DNA of 64,000 nt from Streptomyces lincolnensis (GTDB lineage Bacteria > Actinomycetota > Actinomycetes > Streptomycetales > Streptomycetaceae): NCBI RefSeq assembly GCF_021173675.1, contig NZ_JAIHON010000012.1:248001-312000 (forward strand). The letters run 5' to 3'. This document shows positions 9,960-18,617 of the stretch, piece after piece (within the stretch, counting starts at the first letter, position 1; each line of letters begins with the position of its first letter). The notes beneath the pieces are model-generated. The model saw only the letters and a program-made list of their open reading frames with translations, was not told the origin of the DNA and did not search any database. A program made the translations under genes and the position numbers.

Positions 9960-11495
9960 CTAGTCGAGGTAGTCGCGCAGCACCTGGGAACGCGACGGGT
10001 GGCGCAGCTTCGACATGGTCTTGGATTCGATCTGGCGGATGCGTTCGCGCGTGACGCCGTACACCTTGCCGATCTCGTCGAGGGTCTTCGGCTGACCGTC
10101 GGTGAGACCGAAGCGCATGGACACGACGCCCGCCTCACGCTCGGAGAGGGTGTCGAGGACGGAGTGCAGCTGCTCCTGGAGGAGCGTGAAACTGACCGCG
10201 TCCGCCGGGACGACGGCCTCGGAGTCCTCGATGAGGTCACCGAACTCGCTGTCGCCGTCCTCACCCAGGGGGGTGTGCAGGGAGATCGGCTCGCGACCGT
10301 ACTTCTGGACCTCGATGACCTTCTCCGGGGTCATGTCGAGTTCCTTGGCCAGCTCCTCCGGGGTGGGCTCGCGGCCCAGGTCCTGGAGCATCTGGCGCTG
10401 CACGCGCGCGAGCTTGTTGATGACCTCGACCATGTGCACCGGGATACGGATGGTGCGAGCCTGGTCGGCCATGGCGCGGGTGATCGCCTGACGGATCCAC
10501 CAGGTGGCGTACGTGGAGAACTTGTAGCCCTTGGTGTAGTCGAACTTCTCGACCGCGCGGATCAGACCGAGGTTGCCCTCCTGGATGAGGTCCAGGAAGA
10601 GCATGCCGCGGCCGGTGTAGCGCTTGGCCAGGGAGACCACCAGACGGAGGTTGGCCTCCAGGAGGTGGTTCTTGGCGCGGCGGCCGTCCTCGGCGATGAT
10701 CTCCAGCTCGCGCTTGAGCTTGGGGGCGAGCTTGTCGGCGTTGGCCAGTTTGTCCTCGGCGAACAGACCGGCCTCGATACGCTTGGCGAGCTCGACCTCC
10801 TGCTCGGCGTTGAGCAGCGGGACCTTGCCGATCTGCTTGAGGTAGTCCTTGACCGGGTCGGCGGTGGCACCGGCGGCCGCGACCTGCTGCGCGGGCGCGT
10901 CGTCCTCGTCCTCGTCGGAGAGTACGAAACCGGCGCTCTCGGTGCCCTCGGGCTCGTCGCCGGGCTTGGCGTCCTCGAGGACCTCTTCCTCGCCGACCTC
11001 GGCGTCGTCCTTCTTGGCGGTCGTCTTCTTCGCCGCGGTCTTCTTGGTGGCGACGGTCTTCTTCGCGGTCGCCTTCTTGGCGGGCGCCGCCTTCTTCGCC
11101 GCGGCCTTCTTGGCGGGCGTCTCGTCCTCGACGGCGGGCTCGGCGGGGGGCGCCGCGGGCGTGGCGGTGGCGGTGGCCTTCTTGGTGGTCACCGTCTTCG
11201 CCGCGACCGTCTTGGTGGCGGTGCGCTTGGCCGGACTCTTCGCTGCGACGCTCTTTCGGGTGCGCTTGGGCTCCGCGGCACTGACCATCAGCGTCACACC
11301 CTCTTCCTCGAGGATCTGGTTGAGGCTGCGCAGTACGTTCTTCCACTGAGTGGCCGGAATCTGGTCAGCTTCGAAGGCCCGACGCACGTCATCGCCGGCG
11401 ATCTGCCCCTCAGCCTTTCCCCGCTCAATGAGCGCCATGACAGAGACGGACTCGGCGATCTCCGGCGGGAGCGTACGGGATGTGCTGGCCGACAC
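9960..11495 (-). CDS. hrdB: Principal RNA polymerase sigma factor HrdB
   Basis: A 511-residue group 1 sigma-70. The frame is open further upstream, but the GTG at 11495 has an AGAGG site 7 bases ahead and gives the length I recall for S. coelicolor HrdB. Residues 75-160 form a Lys/Ala/Thr-rich segment typical of streptomycete HrdB. Region 1.2 starts near 213 (DPVKDYLKQIGKVPLL); region 2 has the RpoD box FLDLIQEGNLGLIRAVEKFDY and the -10-binding YATWWIRQAITRA; region 4 has GVTRERIRQIESK for -35 recognition. It recruits RNA polymerase to housekeeping promoters. Confidence 0.98.
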   Translation of the reverse strand: MSASTSRTLPPEIAESVSVMALIERGKAEGQIAGDDVRRAFEADQIPATQWKNVLRSLNQILEEEGVTLMVSAAEPKRTRKSVAAKSPAKRTATKTVAAKTVTTKKATATATPAAPPAEPAVEDETPAKKAAAKKAAPAKKATAKKTVATKKTAAKKTTAKKDDAEVGEEEVLEDAKPGDEPEGTESAGFVLSDEDEDDAPAQQVAAAGATADPVKDYLKQIGKVPLLNAEQEVELAKRIEAGLFAEDKLANADKLAPKLKRELEIIAEDGRRAKNHLLEANLRLVVSLAKRYTGRGMLFLDLIQEGNLGLIRAVEKFDYTKGYKFSTYATWWIRQAITRAMADQARTIRIPVHMVEVINKLARVQRQMLQDLGREPTPEELAKELDMTPEKVIEVQKYGREPISLHTPLGEDGDSEFGDLIEDSEAVVPADAVSFTLLQEQLHSVLDTLSEREAGVVSMRFGLTDGQPKTLDEIGKVYGVTRERIRQIESKTMSKLRHPSRSQVLRDYLD

Positions 11496-11646
11496 GAACA
11501 ACCTCTCGGAACGTTGGAAAACGGCTTCCGGCCCCGTCCGGGATGGACAGGAACCGACCACCGGCCGTGGGGATGGGCCGACGGTGCGGGCGGGGGCCGG
11601 GAAGATGCACAGCGCCTTGAACGGCGTCCGTATTCCCTCCGCGGCT

Positions 11647-11675
11647 GTCACCTCTTAGGTCATCGCGCTGTTCCC
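11647..11675 (-). promoter_or_regulatory. Candidate SigR-type promoter of hrdB
   Basis: On the minus strand GGGAAC (11675-11670), an 18-base spacer and GTGAC (11651-11647) lie about 150 bases upstream of the hrdB start. This resembles the GGAAT-N18/19-GTT consensus of SigR. A SigR-dependent second promoter of hrdB is known in S. coelicolor. The -10 match (GTG for GTT) is imperfect, so this is tentative. Confidence 0.4.
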
Positions 11676-11806
11676 GCGAGCGTTACGCCCAATCTGCGTG
11701 GCCCGAGTCACACCTCGTACGTACTCAAAAACGGTCAGACACGGGCATAGGGCGTCGGCAACAGCCTCGACCTGGACATCTCGACGAGTCTTGCGGCCCC
11801 GTCGCG

Positions 11807-11852
11807 CCGTCGGACCCCGCAGCATCCCTGAGGATTCCGCGGGGTCCGACGG
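11807..11852 (-). terminator. Hairpin terminator between whiH and hrdB
   Basis: A perfect 14-bp stem (CCGTCGGACCCCGC with its complement) encloses an inner ATCC/GGAT stem. It sits 74 bases after the whiH stop and upstream of the hrdB promoter region, separating the two transcripts. The rest of the 430-base spacer (11496-11925) holds the hrdB promoter region and no gene. Confidence 0.82.
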
Positions 11853-11925
11853 GAGGCGGTTCGCCGACCGGGCGATGCCACAGGAGGGAAGAGGCATGCC
11901 CGGCCGCGCCGCCCATGGTGCGCGG

Positions 11926-12813
11926 TCAGTGCTCGCGCGGCGCGGGCACCACGCGCTCCACCTCGGGATGGACGGTGAGCAGCTGGCGCATGGCCATCTC
12001 GGCCCCCGCGCCGTCTCCGGCGGCGAGGGCGTCGGCGATCCGGCCGTGGTGCGCCAACGACGTCTCGGTCGGCCGGTCACAGCCGGTGACCGGGTTGCCG
12101 GAGACCTGAAGGGCGGCCGAAACGATCCCGGAAAGGTGCTCCAGCATCCGGTTGCCCGCGACCTGGATGAGCAGGGAGTGGAACTCGGCATCGGCCCGGG
12201 AGAAGGTGAGCGCGTCACCCTGCGCCATGGCGTGACCCATGATCTCGACCATGTCGCCGAGCCGCTGCTGCACGTCCTCGCGTCCGTGCCCGGCGGCGAG
12301 ACGCGCGGCGAGCGGCTCGATCGTCCAGCGCAGCTCGCTCAGCTCACGACGCTGGTCGTCGCGCTGCGGCCCGAAGGCCCGCCACTCGATGATGTCCGGG
12401 TCCAGCAGGTTCCAGTCGCTCACGGGGCGCACGCGCGTGCCGACGTTCGGGCGGGCACTGACCAGGCCCTTGGCCTCCAGCACGCGGAGCGACTCGCGGA
12501 CGACGGTGCGGGAGACCTCGAAGCGCTGGCCGATCTCCTCGGGGACCAGCGGGCGGTCGGCACCCAGGTCACCGGAGACGATCATCTGACCCAGCTGCTG
12601 GACGAGTTGGCCGTGCAGTCCGCGTCCGCGACTGCCGGCGGCGCGTCGGCCCACGCGGCCCAGCTCCGGGTCCGCGACGTCCCAGGCAGGTGCTCCGACG
12701 CGGTCCACGGTGGGGGCCTCCGCGTAGGGGTAGCGGTCGAGTTCGCCCGGGCCGGCGAGACCGGAGTCTGCGGAGCGGGCGGCGGTCATCATGGTGTGCG
12801 CAAGGGTACTCAC
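11926..12813 (-). CDS. whiH: Sporulation transcription factor WhiH (GntR family)
   Basis: Encodes 295 residues from the GTG at 12813, with AAAGGA upstream; longer starts in the same frame lack support. The N-terminal 70 residues are variable. The GntR winged helix (about 85-155) has LHGQLVQQLGQMIVSGDL and IGQRFEVSRTVVRESLRVLEAKG. The FadR-type FCD ligand-binding domain follows, with His/Asp metal-site candidates in ADAEFHSLL and LAHHGRI. The sequence and the position beside hrdB match my memory of S. coelicolor WhiH, required for sporulation septation in aerial hyphae. It is not in an operon with hrdB because of the terminator between them. Confidence 0.93.
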   Translation of the reverse strand: MSTLAHTMMTAARSADSGLAGPGELDRYPYAEAPTVDRVGAPAWDVADPELGRVGRRAAGSRGRGLHGQLVQQLGQMIVSGDLGADRPLVPEEIGQRFEVSRTVVRESLRVLEAKGLVSARPNVGTRVRPVSDWNLLDPDIIEWRAFGPQRDDQRRELSELRWTIEPLAARLAAGHGREDVQQRLGDMVEIMGHAMAQGDALTFSRADAEFHSLLIQVAGNRMLEHLSGIVSAALQVSGNPVTGCDRPTETSLAHHGRIADALAAGDGAGAEMAMRQLLTVHPEVERVVPAPREH

Positions 12814-12975
12814 GGATCCTTTGTCGGCGCCGTCTCCAACTCCCTTGAGGTCTTTGGTGAAAAGCACACGAAAGGGTGATCGCTCACCCCGTCGCAATTG
12901 ACGCCTTATCGGAAAGAAATGGGCTTTCCGTGCGGAGTTGTGCGCAAAGGTTCACCCGGAGACCGCGGACGGTCG

Positions 12976-14853
12976 TCACCGGACCCTGCTGCGCAGGGTC
13001 GTGAGCACATACGCGCAGAGCAGCGCCATGAGTGACAACGTCAGCGCTCCGCCCACAGGTTGAGCCACGACCCGTGCCACGGCCGACAGATAGCGCTCTC
13101 CACCGAAGGGCCACTGAAGCAGGAACACCTCGCGCAGGCGCGCGGGAAGTCCGGCGGCCGCCGTCCGCACAGCAGCTCCCTCCAGGACCTTTTGTGCGAG
13201 GGGCACGACGAGGACCGGTACGGCGACCACCACCGCGAGTCCGGCCGTGGTGGAGCGGAAGACGCCCGCGGCCAGGACACCGGCCCAGGCGCACCCGACC
13301 ATGAGCCCGAGCCAACTCGCACTCAGCGACATCCAGTCGTCGGGAACCTCGGCGAGCTCCCGACCGTAGACGAGATAGAGCGCTTCGGCGTCGCACCCCA
13401 CGGTCAGAAAGGCCAGCAGCAGGGCGGCGGCACCGGTGACGACGAGCTTGGCGGCGAGCAGGCCCAGTCGGCGGGGCACCGTGCCGCGATCCGTCGCCAG
13501 GGCGGGGTGGCGGAACTCGTCGCCGAAAGCGAGCGCCCCGAGCAGCCCCGCGCCGAGGGCGGCCGGCGGCAGCGGCATCTCCCGTGGCCATGCGGCCAGC
13601 AGACGATGCTGTGGCGTGTGCCCGATTCGGGCCAGGAGAACGGCGGCGAGAGCGGAGGTGACGAGGACGGCGGCCCCGATGAGAAATCCGGTGCCGACGC
13701 CGGCCGCGCGACGCAGTTCGTAGCGCAGCGGACGCAACGGGCTGGGTGCCGAGCGGACGGAGATGGGGGGTGGCAGAGGGGACAGCGGCTCCACGGCCTT
13801 GAGGGTGCCGGCGGAGCGCGCAGCCGCTGGGAGCCGGTCCTTCCCTTCGACCGTGCCGACGGGCCGACCGGAGGTGCCGCTCGCGGGGGGCCCGGTGTGC
13901 TCCTGTTCCGTCGGGCCGACGTCCGGGTGCGCCCCCTCGGACGCACCTGGGGTCTCGGCGGGAGACTCCCCCGCTCCCGGCCCCATGTCTCCGATCTCGT
14001 CGGCGAGTTGGTGGACCAGGACGCCGTACCGGAAGGCGGTCTCGCCGACGTCGGCACATGTACTGCCGTACACGGACAGCCGGTTGCCACCCTCCCGAAC
14101 GACCTCGACGGAGCGCTGCGAGGCGCGGGCCTCCTTGGCCAGCAGAGCCGCGAGACGGGCCGCGTGAGGGGTGCGGACGGCCACACGCGGCCGCAGTCTG
14201 GTCCGGGCGAAGTCCGCGGCCTCCTGGTCCGCGACCAACGTGCCCTTCTCCAGGGTGACGACACGGTCGGATGCGCGCGCGGCCTCCTTGGGATCGGACG
14301 TGGTGAACAGGACCGTCCCGCCCTGGCTCGCGTGGGCCCGCAGCATGCCGTGCAGCCAGTGGCACTCGCGGGTGGACAACTCGTCGGCGGGATCGTCGAG
14401 CACGAGCGTGTGCGGGTCGGGCAGCAGCGCGCAGGCCAGTCCCAGGCGGCGGTCCATGCCGCGTGAGAGGGTGCCGAGCCGCTCGTCGCGCAGGCTGACG
14501 AGCCCGACCACCTCGAGGACTTCGTCGGCCCGCCGGACCGGAACTCCGGCTGCGGCACAGAGCATGCGCAGATGACCGCGGACCGTACGGGCGGGATGGC
14601 CCGGCACATCCCCCAGGAGCACGCCGACTTCACGGGAGGGGTGGGCGATGCGGTGCAGGGGCCGGCCTCTGAAGTAGGTGACGCCACGGCCCTGTTGCAG
14701 TTCGAGCATCAGTCTGAGCGCCGTTGTCTTTCCCGCGCCCTGCGCTCCCAGGAGTGCGGTGACACGGCCTGCGCGCGCTTCGAAGGAGAGGTCGTCGACA
14801 GCGGGCGGAACGCCCTTGCGGGAGTTGCTGGTCAGTCCGAAGGCCTGGATCAC
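12976..14853 (-). CDS. ABC transporter with ATP-binding and membrane domains fused
   Basis: A 625-residue protein from the GTG at 14853; a TTG three codons earlier is an alternative. The nucleotide-binding domain (residues 1-235) has Walker A GAQGAGKTT near 38-46, a weak signature LSRGMDRRLGLA near 130, and Walker B LVLDDP near 150 with Asp where the catalytic Glu normally is. A Pro/Gly-rich linker (285-365) follows. About six membrane helices make up residues 370-625, ending LSLMALLCAYVLTTLRSR. It is probably an exporter half that dimerises. Substrate is unknown. It lies upstream of whiH on the same strand but is separated by 160 bases. Confidence 0.85.
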   Translation of the reverse strand: MIQAFGLTSNSRKGVPPAVDDLSFEARAGRVTALLGAQGAGKTTALRLMLELQQGRGVTYFRGRPLHRIAHPSREVGVLLGDVPGHPARTVRGHLRMLCAAAGVPVRRADEVLEVVGLVSLRDERLGTLSRGMDRRLGLACALLPDPHTLVLDDPADELSTRECHWLHGMLRAHASQGGTVLFTTSDPKEAARASDRVVTLEKGTLVADQEAADFARTRLRPRVAVRTPHAARLAALLAKEARASQRSVEVVREGGNRLSVYGSTCADVGETAFRYGVLVHQLADEIGDMGPGAGESPAETPGASEGAHPDVGPTEQEHTGPPASGTSGRPVGTVEGKDRLPAAARSAGTLKAVEPLSPLPPPISVRSAPSPLRPLRYELRRAAGVGTGFLIGAAVLVTSALAAVLLARIGHTPQHRLLAAWPREMPLPPAALGAGLLGALAFGDEFRHPALATDRGTVPRRLGLLAAKLVVTGAAALLLAFLTVGCDAEALYLVYGRELAEVPDDWMSLSASWLGLMVGCAWAGVLAAGVFRSTTAGLAVVVAVPVLVVPLAQKVLEGAAVRTAAAGLPARLREVFLLQWPFGGERYLSAVARVVAQPVGGALTLSLMALLCAYVLTTLRSRVR

Positions 14854-15011
14854 CCGTAGCAAGATAGCGCGCTATGTCCGTTTTTTCGGTCATCGCAAGG
14901 CCCGCCCGCAGAGGCTGAGAGCGTCCTCGGACCTCTGTTCGCCCTTCGGATCTTCGCCCTTGGGAACAGGGACCGTTTCGCTGTCGGTTCCTGCGGTCCT
15001 TCAGTCGCGCG

Positions 15012-15770
15012 TCACACCTCGGGGCGCAGCATCGGGGGGTTGAGCAGGGTGGCGCCGCCCGCGCGGAACAGCTGGGCCGGGCGGCCGCCCTGGCGGGTGG
15101 TCGTCCCGCCGGTGGGAACCAGAAAGCCGGGTGTGCCCGTCACCTTGCGATGGAAGTTGCGCGGGTCGAGAGCGACGCCCCAGACCGCCTCGTAGACACG
15201 GCGCAGCTCGCCGACGGTGAACTCCGGCGGGCAGAACGCGGTGGCCAGCGACGAGTACTCGATCTTGGAGCGGGCGCGTTCCACGCCGTCCGACAGGATC
15301 TGGGCGTGGTCGAAGGCGAGCGGGGCGACCGGTTCGCCGTCCCGCCCGTAACCGCCCCGCTGCAGCAACTCCTCCACGGGTGCCCAGCGCACATTGCTGG
15401 CGTCCCCGCCCGCCCGGGGGGCGGGCAGGTCGGGAGCCAGGGCGAGGTGGGCGACACTGACGACACGCATCCGCGGGTCGCGCTTGGGGTCGCCGTAGGT
15501 CGCGAGCTGTTCCAGGTGCGCGCCGTTGTCCTGGACGGGGACGGCCGGGTCGTGCGCGCGCAGCCCGGTCTCCTCGGCCAGCTCGCGCGCCGCCGCCTGC
15601 GCCAGGTCCTCGTCGGCCCGTACGAATCCGCCGGGAAGCGCCCATCGACCCTGGAACGGCGGTTCACCCCTGCGTACCGCCAGCGCGCACAAGGAATGGC
15701 GACGCACGGTCAGCACGACCAGGTCCACGGTGACGGCGAATGGCGGAAAGGCTGACGGGTCGTAGGGCAT
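15012..15770 (-). CDS. Nudix hydrolase fused to winged helix, NrtR-type regulator
   Basis: Encodes 252 residues from the ATG at 15770. The Nudix domain (about 15-150) has a full Nudix box: GGFVRADEDLAQAAARELAE continuing ETGL, with REx2EE metal ligands. The C-terminal part (about 170-235) is the winged helix of NrtR/Slr1690 proteins (LATAFCPPEFTVGELRRVYE, DPRNFHRKV). NrtR proteins repress NAD-biosynthesis genes and respond to ADP-ribose through the Nudix fold. An intact Nudix box means it may also be a hydrolase. No NAD gene is nearby, so a trans-acting or autoregulatory role is likely. Confidence 0.82.
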   Translation of the reverse strand: MPYDPSAFPPFAVTVDLVVLTVRRHSLCALAVRRGEPPFQGRWALPGGFVRADEDLAQAAARELAEETGLRAHDPAVPVQDNGAHLEQLATYGDPKRDPRMRVVSVAHLALAPDLPAPRAGGDASNVRWAPVEELLQRGGYGRDGEPVAPLAFDHAQILSDGVERARSKIEYSSLATAFCPPEFTVGELRRVYEAVWGVALDPRNFHRKVTGTPGFLVPTGGTTTRQGGRPAQLFRAGGATLLNPPMLRPEV

Positions 15771-15783
15771 GCGGCGATCATAG

Positions 15784-15798
15784 TCGTCTGCTTGACGA
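15784..15798. promoter_or_regulatory. Inverted repeat upstream of the NrtR-type gene
   Basis: TCGTC and GACGA flank a 5-base spacer, ending 13 bases before the ATG of the Nudix/winged-helix gene. The position would let a bound repressor block initiation, as expected for autoregulation. The repeat is short, so chance is possible. Confidence 0.3.
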
Positions 15799-15899
15799 TA
15801 AACACGCCCTTCGCCAACCGCATCGGAGGGTGGTCCACTGCGGACAGTGAACGCGTTCGTGACGTGTTCGTTCATGATCCGGCACCGCGTCGTTCCAGG

Positions 15900-18455
15900 T
15901 CACGCCCCCAGCTGGAGCCCGTCCGCCGCCTCCTCGACCATGGCCAGGCCGAGCCGGCTGACCCGCACCGAGAAGGGGGCGCCCCCGACCCGCAGCCCGG
16001 TCAGGACGATCTCACCGAGCGGTGCGCTGCGCACCGGGCGCAGCGTGACCGTGCCGGCGGGGGCGTCGGGGCGCAGGCCCGCGAGGGTGGTCAGCAGCAG
16101 TACGCCGGCGGCGGCAGCCGTCGCCGAGGGGTGACAGGCCGCCGGGTGGGGTGAGGGAGCGCTCCCGTCTGTGCGCTGCTCCCCCGCGTACATCTCCGGC
16201 AGCCGGTGGCCGAAGGCCTCGGCGCCCGCCAGGACACCCCGCAGCAGGGATCCGGCCTCCTTCTCGTAGCCGGCCGCCGCCAGACCCGCCACGGCGACCG
16301 CCGTCTCCTGGACCCGGACGGCTCCGGCGCGGTGACCGAACGGGTTGTAGCCCGCTTCCTTCACCCCCAGCCCGCGCACGCCCCATCCGGAGTCCAGAGC
16401 AGGGCTGCCCAGCAGCCGGGCGAGTTGTTCGGTCTGCACCCTGTCGAGCAGCCCCGGGGCGAGGTCGCCACCGCCGAGCAGGCCGGTGTCGAGCAGGTGG
16501 GCGGCCGCGGCGCCGAGCTGCGGCACCTGGCGTCCGTCCGGAGTCCGGGCAGCCGCCGGCCGGCCACCGCCGCGGTCCTCGACCCAGAAGTCCTCGCGGA
16601 ACGCGGACCGCAGCCGCTGGGCCCACTGCCGCAGCTCCGCGGCCCCCTTCCTGCCGTACACGTCGAGCAGGTCGGCGCCCAGCAGTGCCGCGCGGTGGGC
16701 ATGGGCCTGTGTCTCGCAGCGGACCGGGCCGCCGGGGTGCGGATCACACAGATACGTCCCCTCGCCCACCGTCGTTCGCAGCCAGGACAGACAGCGCTCG
16801 GCGGTGGGCAGCAGCTCCTCCGTCTCCTGCCGCGAAAGGCCCCATCGGCGAGCCTCGGCCAGCAGCGTGGGGAAGAGCAGGGTCGCCTCCGTACCCGTAC
16901 AACTGGGCGGCAGATGCGGTCCGGCGTCCCGAAGCGGACCGGGGATCATGCCCGACTGCGACCCGGCGCCCTGCAGTTGCGTCCGGGCCAGGGTGCGCAA
17001 CGTGCCCGCCGCGAGACGCGTGCCCAAGGGCAGTGTCATCCGGGCTGCGGCGAGGGCGTCGGCCGGCGCCATGCCACAGCGCCAGGGGACTCCCGCCGCC
17101 AGATGGGTGTCGGTCGGATGCGCCGGATCGCGCAGCAACAGAGCCTGCAGGTCCTCGACGCTCGTGTGCAGGAAGGTCCGGATACCGGGGTGGTCACCCG
17201 TCGCCTGCGCCGGGGCCAGCGGACTCGTGGCCGCGCGCCCCGCCGCCCTGACCGGCCCCGCACCGTCCACCTGTACCCGCAGTTCCACACTGGCCGTGCC
17301 GCCCGGGAGCAGATCGAACTCCCAGCGCAGCAGCCCCGCGGAGGCCAGTGCGTCCGAGGGCGGCGGGTCGGCTGTGACCGACGTGCTCCCTACGGCCGAG
17401 GACCAGCGCAGACCCGAATCGTGGACGCTGGCGGGCAGTTCGGGACCCGCGCGGCCGGACGCGATGGCGCCCAGGTCGGCCAGGTCGGTGCCGAGGGCGA
17501 CCTCCACCGGCAGGCGCAACGGGCGGAGGGCCGCACTGCGCAGCGTAATGCGTTCCGTGCCGTCCGCGTGGCGAGTGCGCTCGACCATGACGTCCGGGTC
17601 CGGACCGTTGCCAGGAGAGGCACGCACCGTTCCCACGAACCGTGCCCGGTCCGCCGCGGTCCTGCGAGCCTGGACTGCGAGAGGTTCCCGCCCGGCGACC
17701 CGGACCTGGCAGCGGGAGAGCACACGTCGGCCCGCGCGGTAGAAGCCCTCCAGACCGCGTCCGGTCAACTGCCCCTGGTCCGTGGAGATGGCGAGACCTG
17801 GCAGGGCGACGCAGATGAGCGCGGTGTGGGTGGGAGGCAGGTCGGCCAATCCCCGAGGAACCGGGAACGGGGCGGCCGGACGGCCTTGCCGAGCGGTCGG
17901 TGCGGGGCGGTGCCCCGTCGGCGGTGACGGGGCGCGACCCCGGGCCATCGGTGTCACGTCCGGGTCGGACTGGTCCGAAGGAGAGGGCCGGCTCTGCCCC
18001 GTTGGCGGCAAGGGCAGACTCTGTCCAGAGGGAGGCGATGACCGGCTCTGTCCCGTGGGAGACGAGGACTGGCTCTTCCCGGCAAGGGTGGGCAGGCGTC
18101 GGCCGGTCCCCGTCCATGGGGGCGAGCCTCGGCCCTGCCCGGTAGGCGGCTGGGGCCGGTCGGCGAGCGGCACCCCCGCCTCCGGAGTCGGTTTGTCCGG
18201 GCTCCTGAGCGGCTCGGCCTGAGCCGGAGGCAAACGGCGGGGTCCGTCCTGCGGCGGGCTGGCGCCTCCTCTCCGGGGCGAAGCGTCCATGCCGAGAACC
18301 GGACGGTCGTCGTCGGCGGCGGAGGGCGGAGTCGGCTGATGCAAGGGGAGGCTTCCTCTGCGCTCTGTGCGCCTCGGGCGTGTGCGACGCCGGGTGCGGG
18401 GCTCCTGAGGGACAAGGGCGGTAGGGCGGTACGGCCCGTCCAGGCGTTCCGCCAC
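15900..18455 (-). CDS. Glycogen-debranching-like (six-hairpin glycosidase) protein with repetitive N-terminus
   Basis: Up to 851 residues from the GTG at 18455; the start is uncertain because the first ~200 residues are Pro/Ser/Arg-rich low-complexity sequence and an in-frame ATG lies at residue 56. Residues ~215-420 resemble the N-terminal beta domain of amylo-alpha-1,6-glucosidases (SRCQVRVAGREPLAVQ, MVERTRHADGTERI). Residues ~435-840 look like the helical barrel of glycoside hydrolases (LAAGVPWRCGMAPADAL, SGMIPGPLRDAG, GYNPFGHRAGAV, LPEMYAGE). Signal peptide is absent, so it is probably cytoplasmic and may act on glycogen-like glucans. The start of the DUF4192 gene's transcript lies upstream on the same strand. 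Confidence 0.75.
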   Translation of the reverse strand: MAERLDGPYRPTALVPQEPRTRRRTRPRRTERRGSLPLHQPTPPSAADDDRPVLGMDASPRRGGASPPQDGPRRLPPAQAEPLRSPDKPTPEAGVPLADRPQPPTGQGRGSPPWTGTGRRLPTLAGKSQSSSPTGQSRSSPPSGQSLPLPPTGQSRPSPSDQSDPDVTPMARGRAPSPPTGHRPAPTARQGRPAAPFPVPRGLADLPPTHTALICVALPGLAISTDQGQLTGRGLEGFYRAGRRVLSRCQVRVAGREPLAVQARRTAADRARFVGTVRASPGNGPDPDVMVERTRHADGTERITLRSAALRPLRLPVEVALGTDLADLGAIASGRAGPELPASVHDSGLRWSSAVGSTSVTADPPPSDALASAGLLRWEFDLLPGGTASVELRVQVDGAGPVRAAGRAATSPLAPAQATGDHPGIRTFLHTSVEDLQALLLRDPAHPTDTHLAAGVPWRCGMAPADALAAARMTLPLGTRLAAGTLRTLARTQLQGAGSQSGMIPGPLRDAGPHLPPSCTGTEATLLFPTLLAEARRWGLSRQETEELLPTAERCLSWLRTTVGEGTYLCDPHPGGPVRCETQAHAHRAALLGADLLDVYGRKGAAELRQWAQRLRSAFREDFWVEDRGGGRPAAARTPDGRQVPQLGAAAAHLLDTGLLGGGDLAPGLLDRVQTEQLARLLGSPALDSGWGVRGLGVKEAGYNPFGHRAGAVRVQETAVAVAGLAAAGYEKEAGSLLRGVLAGAEAFGHRLPEMYAGEQRTDGSAPSPHPAACHPSATAAAAGVLLLTTLAGLRPDAPAGTVTLRPVRSAPLGEIVLTGLRVGGAPFSVRVSRLGLAMVEEAADGLQLGA
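17964..18083 (-). repeat. 27-base tandem repeat encoding 9-residue units
   Basis: Four imperfect 27-base units encode SSSPTGQSR, SSPPSGQSL, PLPPTGQSR and PSPSDQSDP inside the disordered N-terminal region of the glycosidase-like protein. In-frame length change by slippage would not disturb the enzyme domain. Confidence 0.75.
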
Positions 18456-18617
18456 TCAGGTGAACGGGACGGACCACTTCGGGGTCACGCCCACGGCAGC
18501 GGAAGCCGACCGAATGGCGGCGGGTCTGCTGTCCGGTGGCCGGGGGAGGCGTCCTCGTCCGCAGGCATCGCCTGCTGTCGGCCTCCGATGCCATGAAGTC
18601 GGCCCTCGGTAGCTCGC

